Shown one piece after another: positions 51,046-58,999 of a DNA stretch of 64,000 nucleotides; the first letter of the stretch is position 1, and the number at the start of each line of letters is the position of its first letter. Source of the DNA: CAVQFB01 sp963711675. GTDB lineage: Bacteria > Acidobacteriota > Terriglobia > Terriglobales > Acidobacteriaceae. The stretch is taken from assembly GCA_963711675.1 (NCBI GenBank), contig CAVQFB010000009.1, forward strand, positions 1 through 64,000, read 5' to 3'. The translations under genes and the position numbers were made by a program. The notes beneath the pieces were generated by a model, which was given only the letters and a program-made list of their open reading frames with translations, searched no databases and had not been told where the DNA came from.

Positions 51046-52437
51046 CTACGGCTGGGTATACGTCGATCTCTTCAGAAATTCTCCCTGTCCGGCTTTCCCC
51101 TGGAACTTATCGCCTTCGATCACGACTCTGCCACGCGACAGCACCACATCGGGCATGCCCGTTACATGAATTCCTTCGAACATCGAGTAGTCGACGCGCA
51201 TGTGGTGAGTCTTCGCGCTGATCGTGTGCTTGCGCGCAGGATCAAATACCACGAGATCGGCATCGCTGCCGACGGCCACGGTGCCTTTGCGCGGATACAG
51301 TCCAAACAACTTCGCAGGAGTCGTTGAAACCAGCTCCACGAACCGGTTGACGCTGAAACGTCCACCTGCCACACCGCCGGAATAAATCAGGCTCATGCGG
51401 TGCTCAACGCCCGGACCGCCGTTCGGTATCTTCGTGAAGTCATCCTTCCCCAGTTCTTTCTGCTCTTTGAAACAGAAGGGACAGTGATCCGTCGACACTA
51501 CCTGTAGATGGTCCCGCTTCAGGCCGTTCCAGAGTTTTTCCTGATGCCACTTCTCGCGCAAAGGAGGAGTAAAGACATATTTCGCCCCTTCGAACCCGGG
51601 CACATCGAAATTGTCGATCGAAAGATATAGATATTGCGGACAAGTTTCCGCATACACCGGCAGTCCGCGATCCCTTGCCTCGCGCACCTTCTCCAGCGCA
51701 TCGTTGCAACTCAAATGAACGATGTAAACCGGTGCGCCCGCCATCTCCGCCAGCGCAATGGCCCGCGACGTGGCTTCAGCTTCGGCCGTAGTTGGCCGCG
51801 TCAGCGCGTGATACTTCGGCGACTTCTTTCCTTCGGCGAGTGCCTGCTGGACGATCACGTCAATCGCGCTGCCGTTCTCCGCATGCATGCAAACCAGCCC
51901 GCCGGATTTTCCCGTGCTTTGCAGAGCCTTGAAGATGCTGGCGTCATCGAGCATAAAGACGCCCGGATACGCCATGAATAGCTTGAAACTCGTCACGCCC
52001 TCGCGGATCAGCGCATTCATCTCCTGCAGTTGCGCGTCGGCGAGCTCCGTAATGATGCAATGAAACGCATAATCACAAACCGCTTTGCCGGAAGCCTTCT
52101 TCATCCACGTATCGAACGCGGTGCGCAGCGTCTGCCCTTTGTATTGGATCGCGAAGTCGATCAGCGTCGTCGTCCCGCCAAACGCCGCTGCTCGCGTGCC
52201 AGTCTCAAAGTCGTCGGCGCTCATAGTGCCGCCGAATGGCATATCGAGGTGTGTGTGAACGTCAATTCCACCAGGAAAAACAAACTTCCCACCCGCATCG
52301 ATCACACGCCCGGCATTTTGCCGCGGCAAATCCTTGCCGATCGCGGTAATTTTTCCATCGTTGATTGCCACATCCGCCGCGGACGTGTCCGTCGCCGTGA
52401 CCACTCGTCCATTCGCGATGATCGTGTCAAATCCCAT
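51046..52437 (-). CDS. dihydropyrimidinase (D-hydantoinase)
   Basis: A 463-aa cyclic amidohydrolase (EC 3.5.2.2) opening dihydrouracil/dihydrothymine or hydantoins. Binuclear zinc ligands are GGIDVHTHLDMPFGG (HxH), the carboxylated Lys in VTSFKLFMAYPG, His in CMHAENGSAID, His in VYIVHLSCNDAL and Asp in VVSTDHCPFCF. The length is normal. It belongs to a dispersed pyrimidine module with the LLM oxidoreductase (divergent, 52648), the NCS1 permease and the ureidopropionase (55639). The gene is intact. Confidence 0.94.
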   Translation of the reverse strand: MGFDTIIANGRVVTATDTSAADVAINDGKITAIGKDLPRQNAGRVIDAGGKFVFPGGIDVHTHLDMPFGGTMSADDFETGTRAAAFGGTTTLIDFAIQYKGQTLRTAFDTWMKKASGKAVCDYAFHCIITELADAQLQEMNALIREGVTSFKLFMAYPGVFMLDDASIFKALQSTGKSGGLVCMHAENGSAIDVIVQQALAEGKKSPKYHALTRPTTAEAEATSRAIALAEMAGAPVYIVHLSCNDALEKVREARDRGLPVYAETCPQYLYLSIDNFDVPGFEGAKYVFTPPLREKWHQEKLWNGLKRDHLQVVSTDHCPFCFKEQKELGKDDFTKIPNGGPGVEHRMSLIYSGGVAGGRFSVNRFVELVSTTPAKLFGLYPRKGTVAVGSDADLVVFDPARKHTISAKTHHMRVDYSMFEGIHVTGMPDVVLSRGRVVIEGDKFQGKAGQGEFLKRSTYTQP

Positions 52438-52647
52438 CCTCTCCTCCTCCGTGGCGTGAGCTTCTTGTCATTGTCTGGAAGATGTCATCCCGATGCCCCG
52501 CGTTTTCACCAGCAGGGCGAGGGATCTCGCGCGAAGCGCCTTCACACTAACCACAATCCTTCTCCGCCCAGCCAGGCCGAGCAGGAATTTTATGCTAAAC
52601 TGCCGCACTCCGCGCCTCTATTCGCGGAGGCCGCCACAGGAGGCGCC

Positions 52648-53646
52648 ATGCAGTTCGGCATTACCCTGAAACCTGATATTTCCGTGGAACGCATCGTGGG
52701 TCTGACCCGCCAGGCGGAGAATGCCGGGTTCGAATACGGCTGGATCTTCGATTCGCACGTTCTGTGGAAGGAGTGCTATCCGCTCCTGACCTTGATGGCC
52801 TCCAATACGAAGAAAATGCACCTGGGCCCCTGCGTTACCAATCCGGCTGTCCGCGACATCACGGTCACTGCCAGCCTCTTCGCGACGCTGAATATCATTT
52901 CCGGGGGAAGAATGGAGTTGGGCATTGGCCGCGGCGACAGTTCGCGGCGCGTGCTTGGGAAAAAGCCTGTAACCACGGCTCACCTCGAAAACTCAGTACA
53001 GACTTTTCGTGCGCTCACCTCGGGACGCGAGGTTGAATACGACGGTCAGACCACGTGCATCCCCTGGGCGCAGAACTCGCCGCGGGTCTGGATCGCCGGT
53101 TACGGACCGAAGGTTCTGGAAATGGCAGGACGGGTTGCCGACGGCATCATCCTCCAATTTGCTGATCCCCACCTGATTTCCTGGTGCCTAGGCTTTGTGA
53201 GGAAGGGTGCTCAGGCCGCAGGACGCGACCCGCAAAAGATCGAAGTCATGGCCGCAGCGCCGGTGTGGGTGTCAAATGATGTGGAATCGGCGCGGGAGCG
53301 CGTGCGCTGGTTTCCCGCGCTGGTGTCGAACCACGTAATGGACATGATCTCGCACCACAATCCCGCGGAATTGCCGGCTGAACTTACGTCCTATGTGCGC
53401 AATCGCGGTGGCTACGATTACCAGCAACACTGCGAAGTCGACAGCAGCAACTCGAAATTCGTAACGGACGAAGTCACCGATCGCTTCTGCCTTCTAGGAC
53501 CGGCGTCTGCTCACCAGGAAAAGCTGCGCGCGTTGGCGAAAGCTGGGGTCACGCAGTTCAATATCTACCTGATGTGCGGAGACGAGGAACAGAATCTTGA
53601 GGACTTCAAGAGAGAAGTGATGCCGGCGTTCGTGGGCAAAGCGTGA
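52648..53646 (+). CDS. LLM-class (F420/flavin) oxidoreductase, CPS_4043-like
   Basis: A 332-aa luciferase-like TIM-barrel oxidoreductase. Motifs are MQFGITLKPDISVERIVGLT, LGPCVTNPAVRDITVTASLF, GGRMELGIGRGDSSRRVLGK, RVWIAGYGPKVLEMAGRVAD and FCLLGPASAHQEKL. The MQFG ATG has CAGGAGG upstream; the frame is open further upstream, but that sequence is low-grade. The pattern fits TIGR03842 (CPS_4043 family), which often accompanies dihydropyrimidinase. It is transcribed divergently from dihydropyrimidinase across 210 bp, so it probably oxidises or reduces a pyrimidine-pathway intermediate. Whether the cofactor is F420 or FMN cannot be read from sequence. Confidence 0.87.
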   Translation: MQFGITLKPDISVERIVGLTRQAENAGFEYGWIFDSHVLWKECYPLLTLMASNTKKMHLGPCVTNPAVRDITVTASLFATLNIISGGRMELGIGRGDSSRRVLGKKPVTTAHLENSVQTFRALTSGREVEYDGQTTCIPWAQNSPRVWIAGYGPKVLEMAGRVADGIILQFADPHLISWCLGFVRKGAQAAGRDPQKIEVMAAAPVWVSNDVESARERVRWFPALVSNHVMDMISHHNPAELPAELTSYVRNRGGYDYQQHCEVDSSNSKFVTDEVTDRFCLLGPASAHQEKLRALAKAGVTQFNIYLMCGDEEQNLEDFKREVMPAFVGKA

Positions 53647-53753
53647 AGAAGAAATAGCAGACGGCTGGAGTTCACATGGTAAAGGCTCTGGCCTAGTGGT
53701 TGTTAGCGTGATGGCGATTCTACGACCGCAATTTTTCCCATGCTTCCTGACAC

Positions 53754-53993
53754 TCAAATTCGAGGAGTGCCCTTCTGTCCTCGCGCCCGGCCAAGTGCGA
53801 CCGACAAAAAGGCTATTGCTCCAACCAAAGAAAACCCCAGCATCATTAGGAACGACGGGTCATCCAATACATGGGTCGCTCTCGGCAGCATACGACCGAG
53901 ATCCACACCAAACAAGAAAGCCAGAACTACGGCGGAAGTAATCGCCGAACGAGTTGAGAGCTTAGATCGCCAATCCGGCAGTTGATCAAACAT
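53754..53993 (-). CDS. small two-helix membrane protein, unknown
   Basis: A 79-codon frame with coherent membrane-protein composition. Helix one is SAITSAVVLAFLFGVDL. Helix two is FLMMLGFSLVGAIAFLSVAL, followed by positively charged residues (GRARGQKG). No family recognised. It is alone in the 473-bp gap between the LLM gene and the NCS1 permease; the remaining 126 bp to 54119 hold nothing I can identify. It may be a real small gene, or a chance frame on the strand opposite short plus-strand ORFs. Confidence 0.45.
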   Translation of the reverse strand: MFDQLPDWRSKLSTRSAITSAVVLAFLFGVDLGRMLPRATHVLDDPSFLMMLGFSLVGAIAFLSVALGRARGQKGTPRI

Positions 53994-54119
53994 GCTTGGG
54001 ATTATAGGTCTTTACATGCGTTCTCGGCATAACTGTCGGAATCAGAAGATTACACCGTCTAGGCCACTAATCAGATAGCCTCTGATTCCGGGAGGTGCCC
54101 ACAGCCGGCGAAATGCCAT

Positions 54120-55565
54120 CTACGACGCTTCTGCCGCCAGTTCTCCCCATGGCGCTAGCTTCATCAGCGCGTAATACGTGACGAACGACACCGCGAATCC
54201 TACAAACCACGAATAGTCATACAGCGCTCTCAGCGCCGGAACCTGCAGTCCTACGAGTGCGGTCCCCGCTCCCAGCGCCAGCGCCCCGATCGCTCTCCAG
54301 TTGAAGCCTTTGGAGTACTCGTATGCGCCGCCGCGAAGATACAGATCATCCACCATCAGCAACCGTCTGCGAATCACAAAATAATCGCAGATCATGATGC
54401 CCGCCACCGGCCCCAGGAATGCCGCATACCCACCGAGCCAGCCGAGAATAAACGTCTTGTAATTCGCCAGCAGCTTCCACGGCATCAGAGCGATGCCCAT
54501 AAAGCATGTCATGATGCCGCCGATCCGGAAACTGATCTTCTTCGGCCACAGGTTGGAAAAATCGTTGGCCGGCGAAACCACGTTGGCTCCAATATTCACA
54601 TTGAGCGTCGCCAGCAGAATCGCGAAGAGAGAAATAACCACTGCAATCGGAGAATTGAACCGGCTCAGCAACTGGACTGGATCCCATATGGCTGTCCCAT
54701 AGATCACAACGGTCGCTGACGTAACCAGGATTCCAATCAGCGAATAAAGCGTCATCGTCGTGGGCAGGGCCAGAGCCTGACCAATAATTTGCTGCCGCTG
54801 GCTGCGAGCAAACCGCGTGAAGTCAGGGATGTTCAACGAAACCGTCGCCCAGAAACCCACAGTCGCATTCAACGCCGGAACCAGAAATTTCAGAAAGTCA
54901 GAAAAGGTCGCGAACTTGGAAGGAGCCGAGAGCATCGGTCCGAACCCGCCGGCGCTCTTGTACGCCCATCCCAGCAAGAGCAGTCCGACCGCCAGCAAAA
55001 CCGGCGCGCTGATGCCCTGCAGAAAGCGGATGTACTCGATCCCCTTAAGGATCACCGCCAGATTGATCAGCCAGAACGCTACAAAGCAGATTGCCGTGGC
55101 ATGCGGAAACTGCTTCCAGCCGGGCGCAAGCGTAGAAATCAGCGTGCTGATCGCCTCGCCCCCGATCCACGTCTGAATGCCGAACCACCCGCACGCCACC
55201 AGCGCGCGCAGCACCGCCGCCACATTTGCCCCGAGAACTCCGAATGACGCGCGCGCCAGCACCGGGAAGGGAACACCGTATCTGGCTCCCGGATGCGAAT
55301 TCAGCAGCATCGGAATCAGCACAATCGTGTTGCCCAGAAATACCGTCGTCACTGCCTGCCGCCAGTTCATTCCACCCTGGATCAGGCTCGCCGCCAGCAT
55401 GTAAGTGAGAATGTTCACCGACATCGAGATCCACAGCGCCGCGTAGTTGTACGTCCCCCACGTACGTCGCCCTTCGCCCGCGGGGGCTAGGTCTTCGTTG
55501 TAGAGAGAACTCGACCTTATCCTCGAGTGAACGTCAGACGCGGTTGATGCGGATTTTGATGTCAT
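54120..55565 (-). CDS. NCS1-family nucleobase/hydantoin permease
   Basis: A 481-aa cation symporter with 12 predicted membrane segments. The N-terminal region NEDLAPAGEGRRTWGTYNYA, then ALWISMSVNILTYMLAA, is the NCS1 signature. GARYGVPFPVLARASFGVLG, GWFGIQTWIGGEAISTL, NIPDFTRFARSQRQQIIGQA and GIMICDYFVIRRRLL complete it. ATG at 55565 (MTSKSAS); the frame is open to 55592. The neighbours (beta-ureidopropionase upstream, dihydropyrimidinase downstream) indicate uracil, hydantoin or allantoin import. Expected to be co-transcribed with the ureidopropionase gene, 73 bp upstream. Confidence 0.93.
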   Translation of the reverse strand: MTSKSASTASDVHSRIRSSSLYNEDLAPAGEGRRTWGTYNYAALWISMSVNILTYMLAASLIQGGMNWRQAVTTVFLGNTIVLIPMLLNSHPGARYGVPFPVLARASFGVLGANVAAVLRALVACGWFGIQTWIGGEAISTLISTLAPGWKQFPHATAICFVAFWLINLAVILKGIEYIRFLQGISAPVLLAVGLLLLGWAYKSAGGFGPMLSAPSKFATFSDFLKFLVPALNATVGFWATVSLNIPDFTRFARSQRQQIIGQALALPTTMTLYSLIGILVTSATVVIYGTAIWDPVQLLSRFNSPIAVVISLFAILLATLNVNIGANVVSPANDFSNLWPKKISFRIGGIMTCFMGIALMPWKLLANYKTFILGWLGGYAAFLGPVAGIMICDYFVIRRRLLMVDDLYLRGGAYEYSKGFNWRAIGALALGAGTALVGLQVPALRALYDYSWFVGFAVSFVTYYALMKLAPWGELAAEAS

Positions 55566-55638
55566 AGTTAGTTGGAGTGCGACACCCGACAAGCGTGGTT
55601 AGCAAATCTTTGGGACTGACTTTGTTCCGCCTGCCGCC

Positions 55639-56532
55639 TTAGTCCGCGGCCGCTGCCGATCCGGTTTGCGCCGTCAACGGACCGTACGTCTCTGGCCGCC
55701 GGTCACGGAAGAATTGCCACACCCTGCGCACTTCCTCGATCATGTCGAGATCCAGATCGGCAACTATCACCTCGTCCTTGTCGCGGCTCGCCTGCGCGAC
55801 GATCTTTCCCCGCGGATTGCAGAAGTAGCTCTTGCCGTAAAATTCGCCGATACTCCACGGCTTCTCGGTGCCCACGCGGTTGATTGCGCCGACGAAGTAT
55901 CCGTTCGCCACGGCATGCGCGGGCTGCTCGAGCTCCCAGAGGTATTCGGACAGCCCTGCAACCGTTGCGGAAGGATTGAATACAATCTCCGCACCGTTCA
56001 GCCCCAGAACCCGCGCCCCTTCCGGAAAGTGGCGGTCGTAGCAGATGTAAACGCCGACTCGTGCGTACTTGGTCTCAAACACCGGATATCCGAGATCGCC
56101 CGGCGTGAAATAAAACTTCTCCCAAAATCCGGGATGGCAATGCGGAATGTGGTGCTTGCGATATTTGCCCAGGTACCGCCCGTCCGCATCGATCACGGCC
56201 GCAGTGTTGAAATAAACTCCCGGCATCTGCTCTTCGTAGATCGGGATCACCATTACCATCCGGTGCTTCGCGGCCAGTTTCTGCATGAGCTTGGTCGTCG
56301 GACCATCCGGAATCCGCTCTGTCAGTTCGTACCATTTCGCATCCTGCTCCGCGCAAAAATAAGGACCGTAGAAAAGTTCCTGCAGGCACAGAACCTGAAC
56401 TTTCTTCTTCGCCGCATGTTCGATCATCTTCAGGTGCTTGTCGAGCATCGCTTTCTTGATTTGGGGAAGAGGACGGTCATTGCTGCCAGGCGTGCTGGCC
56501 TGGATCAAACCGCAGCGAACAGTTCGGGGCAT
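55639..56532 (-). CDS. beta-ureidopropionase / N-carbamoyl amidohydrolase (nitrilase superfamily)
   Basis: A 297-aa cytoplasmic amidase hydrolysing N-carbamoyl-beta-alanine to beta-alanine, CO2 and ammonia (EC 3.5.1.6 type). The Glu-Lys-Cys catalytic triad is visible as VLCLQELFYGPYF, YLGKYRKHHIPHCHPGFWEK and GVYICYDRHFPEGARVLGLN. The YFNTAAVIDADG segment and C-terminal YGKSYFCNPRGKIVAQAS match beta-ureidopropionases more than N-carbamoylputrescine amidases, though the latter are close. With dihydropyrimidinase and NCS1 it completes two of the three reductive pyrimidine steps. The gene is intact. Confidence 0.92.
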   Translation of the reverse strand: MPRTVRCGLIQASTPGSNDRPLPQIKKAMLDKHLKMIEHAAKKKVQVLCLQELFYGPYFCAEQDAKWYELTERIPDGPTTKLMQKLAAKHRMVMVIPIYEEQMPGVYFNTAAVIDADGRYLGKYRKHHIPHCHPGFWEKFYFTPGDLGYPVFETKYARVGVYICYDRHFPEGARVLGLNGAEIVFNPSATVAGLSEYLWELEQPAHAVANGYFVGAINRVGTEKPWSIGEFYGKSYFCNPRGKIVAQASRDKDEVIVADLDLDMIEEVRRVWQFFRDRRPETYGPLTAQTGSAAAAD

Positions 56533-56623
56533 GGGTTACCTCCGTCGGGGCAATATAGCAAAAAAGCTGGGGATCTGCGCGGGAAGCGAAGCGTGGGAAG
56601 GTTCCCTTGGCGATAGTCGCTCG

Positions 56624-56722
56624 TCGTTGGTCCTTCGTCCCTTTGTCTCCGCCACTCGTTCGCCCGACTGACGCGTCCGACGAAGGCCCAACGACGAAGG
56701 CCCAACGACGAAGGCCCAACGA
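56624..56722. repeat. 14-bp tandem repeat with an upstream inverted copy
   Basis: Three exact tandem copies of CGAAGGCCCAACGA occupy 56681-56722. An inverted copy with one mismatch (TCGTTGGTCCTTCG) lies at 56624-56637, so the region could fold into alternative hairpins. It fills the gap between the amidohydrolase stop and the ureidopropionase start and may be a repetitive intergenic element. Confidence 0.75.
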
Positions 56723-56728
56723 CCAACC

Positions 56729-58151
56729 TCACTGCATTCCCAGTGACGCCGCTACGCTCTTCTTATATTCGCGCGCCTTCTGGATCACCGCCGGTTCTTC
56801 GATCGTCAGCAGCTTGCGATCACGCATCACCACGCGCCCGCCAATCACCACCGTCTCTACATCGCTCGCCTTCAGTGCATAAGCCAGCTGTGCGTAGATG
56901 TCGTACATCGGCACAGCATTCGGCGCGTCCAGGCTGATCAAGACCAGGTCAGCCTTCTTGCCCGCTTCGAGCGACCCGATCGTCTTTTCCATGTGCAACG
57001 CCCTCGCCCCATCGATCGTCGCCATCTCGACGACCGCTTTCGCGTTCAAGCGCCAGCGGATCCATCTTGCTGATCTTCGCCAGCTTGGCCGCCAGATCCA
57101 TCTCTTCCATCAGGTCCAGGTCGTTATTACTGCCCGCAGGCCCATCCGTGCCCAGCCCCACTGCGATGCCCGCCGCTCGCATCTCCGGCACCGGCGAGAC
57201 GCCGCTCGCGATCATCATGTTGCTCGAAGGGTTGTGTACGCAGCCCACGTGCTGCTTGGCCAGAATCTTGCGGTCCGCCTCGTCCACGAAAATGCAGTGT
57301 GCCGCCAGCACGTCTGGTCCGAGCACGCCAATCTTGTCGAGATACTGCACCGGCGACATCCCGTTCTGTTTCTCGCTGTCCTCCCATTCTTTCTTCATCT
57401 CGGCGACATGAATCAGAATCGGAGCGTGATATTTTCTCGCCAGGGCGGCAGCGTCCTGAAGCGTCTTCTGTGAGCAGGTATAGATCGAATGTGGTGCGGG
57501 TGCCGCCTGAATCAGCGGATCGCCCTGCCATTTCTTGAGGAACTTCTCCGTGTAGACCAGCATGGCGGCGTTGGTCTTGTTGTCCGGCGCCGGAAAATCG
57601 ATGAACGTCTCGCCCAGCACGCCTCGCATTCCGGCAGCCTTCGTCTCCTCCGCCACCGCATCTTCGAAGTAGTACATATCGGCGAAGGTCGTAACCCCGG
57701 AGCGAATCTGCTCGGCGGCCGCCAGCTGCGTTCCCCAGCGCACGAATTCCTCGTTAACGTTTTTCGCTTCGGCGGGAAAGATGTACTTGTACAGCCAGTC
57801 GTTGAGCGTGACATCGTCGTGCAACCCGCGAAACAGGGTCATGGGCACGTGAGTGTGGCCGTTGATGAACCCGGGCAGAACCAGTTTGCCCTTCGCGTCA
57901 ATCGTCCGCGCGGCCTGATACTTGCTTTCCAACTCGCTGCGTGGTCCGACCGCAACAATCAAATCGCCCCTCACCACGATCGCGCCGTCGTCCTGAATCG
58001 TGCGTGCCTCGTTCATGGTCACGACGGTTCCGCCGCTGACGATCAAATCCACTTTCTCCTTTGGACTCTGACCCCAAGTGGAACCTGTGAAAAGTAATGG
58101 AAAGACACAAAACAAGAGATTCAAAGACAACCGACGAAGTTTGGAGGGCAT
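56729..58151 (-). CDS. exported amidohydrolase, MtaD/SsnA/TrzN-like (one frame change)
   Basis: A ~474-aa metal-dependent deaminase-type hydrolase with an unusual signal peptide (LSLNLLFCVFPLLFTGSTWG). Active-site residues are VLPGFINGHTHVPMTLFRGL (HxH), APHSIYTCSQ, ILIHVAEMKKEW, LAAHCIFVDEAD and GLGTDGPAGSNNDLDL (the TDG Asp). This is the order found in 5-methylthioadenosine/S-adenosylhomocysteine deaminases. One frame change near 57045 joins MDPLAL to NAKAVVEMATIDGARALHME. ATG at 58151 chosen for the signal peptide; the frame is open to 58220. Export argues against an MTA substrate and for an extracytoplasmic cyclic amidine or purine-like compound (inference). Confidence 0.87.
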
Positions 58152-58309
58152 TTCGGTCCTGTGTGTCTGATGAGATTTCAGATAGCCGCCCATCTCGAGC
58201 GACCAGACATAATGACACAAACGCAGGGACGAACCTGTATGGAGTCGGATGAAGTCTGATGTGGAAGCGGATCAAAAGCCGGGTCGACCGGATTCCAGCA
58301 AAGCCGGTT

Positions 58310-58609
58310 TTACTTGGTGTTTCCGAATGTCGCCAACCGCCGGGCGTGGAGGTCCGAGACGTCCTGGTTGTCGGCCTTGAGGGCAGCTTCTTCCTCTGCC
58401 CAGCCGCGCGATTCGGTGGACGCCAGTTTTTTCAGAAGCTGGGGAGCGCAGAACAAACAGCAGAAACCCGAAACGTTCTGCTCCTGTTGCTGTTCCTCAG
58501 TGCGGAACTCATAGTGGAAGGCGGGAGCCTTCGACAGGCAAAGATTGCACAATTTTGGTGTGTCGTGAAGAAACGGCTCAAACGCCCGGAAAGACACTTT
58601 CCCATTCAT
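58310..58609 (-). CDS. small Cys-rich hypothetical protein (zinc-ribbon-like)
   Basis: A 99-aa protein starting at the ATG at 58609 with GAGG five bases upstream (GTG at 58615 is an alternative). Two cysteine pairs are spaced like a zinc knuckle: CNLC near residue 21 and CCLFC near residue 52, with a Gln/Glu-rich link (EFRTEEQQQEQN) between them. The C-terminal third is charged. No family recognised. It lies 30 nt behind another small gene and downstream of the NfnAB-like pair on the same strand. Confidence 0.6.
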   Translation of the reverse strand: MNGKVSFRAFEPFLHDTPKLCNLCLSKAPAFHYEFRTEEQQQEQNVSGFCCLFCAPQLLKKLASTESRGWAEEEAALKADNQDVSDLHARRLATFGNTK

Positions 58610-58639
58610 AATCACCTCGTGGTCGCAACGCCCTACTAC

Positions 58640-58888
58640 CTACTCCTTGGCGCTTCTCCGCCAGATCGGCTGTTCAGGATTCCAGCAGTGCACTTCCTTT
58701 TGGAAATCCACCGACGGCTTTGCCGCGTTAGCGGAGGGCTTCTGGGCTGCCGCTTCGGTGCGCTCGGTCAAACATTGTTCGACCTTCTCCCGGACGTTGC
58801 TGTCTTTCATCAAGCCCAGCAGTTCTGCCCGGTGCATTCCGTCGAGTCCCTCGATCAATGGGCACTTCAGCAGGTCTTCAGCTTTCAT
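58640..58888 (-). CDS. small hypothetical protein of the NfnAB-like operon
   Basis: An 82-aa acidic-to-basic protein. The N-terminal helical part (MKAEDLLKCPLIEGLDGMHR, AELLGLMKDSNVREKVEQCL) is followed by an Ala/Lys/Pro linker. A distinctive end, HCWNPEQPIWRRSAKE, has aromatic and basic residues. ATG at 58888 with GGGGGAAG upstream; the longer frame to 58966 is improbable. Family not recognised. The gap to the GltD-like gene is 111 bp, and the next small gene follows at once, so an accessory role in that operon is possible. Confidence 0.6.
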   Translation of the reverse strand: MKAEDLLKCPLIEGLDGMHRAELLGLMKDSNVREKVEQCLTERTEAAAQKPSANAAKPSVDFQKEVHCWNPEQPIWRRSAKE

Positions 58889-58999
58889 CGCTTCCCCCAA
58901 CACGGGCGCGCACCCGTTTCTGGCCGTCGCCCCTTCACCTCTACTACTAACTCTCACACAGAACACGCGGCAGTGATTCGAACCACACTCGCCCGTGAT

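Noticed and set aside
52030..52647. Long N-terminal extension of the LLM oxidoreductase frame
   Set aside because: Upstream residues overlap the divergent dihydropyrimidinase and look like shadow coding; the ATG at 52648 with AGGAGG starts exactly at the family N-terminus.
55666..56616. 316-codon plus-strand open frame
   Set aside because: Antisense to the beta-ureidopropionase, whose catalytic triad is intact; the antisense protein has no recognisable features.
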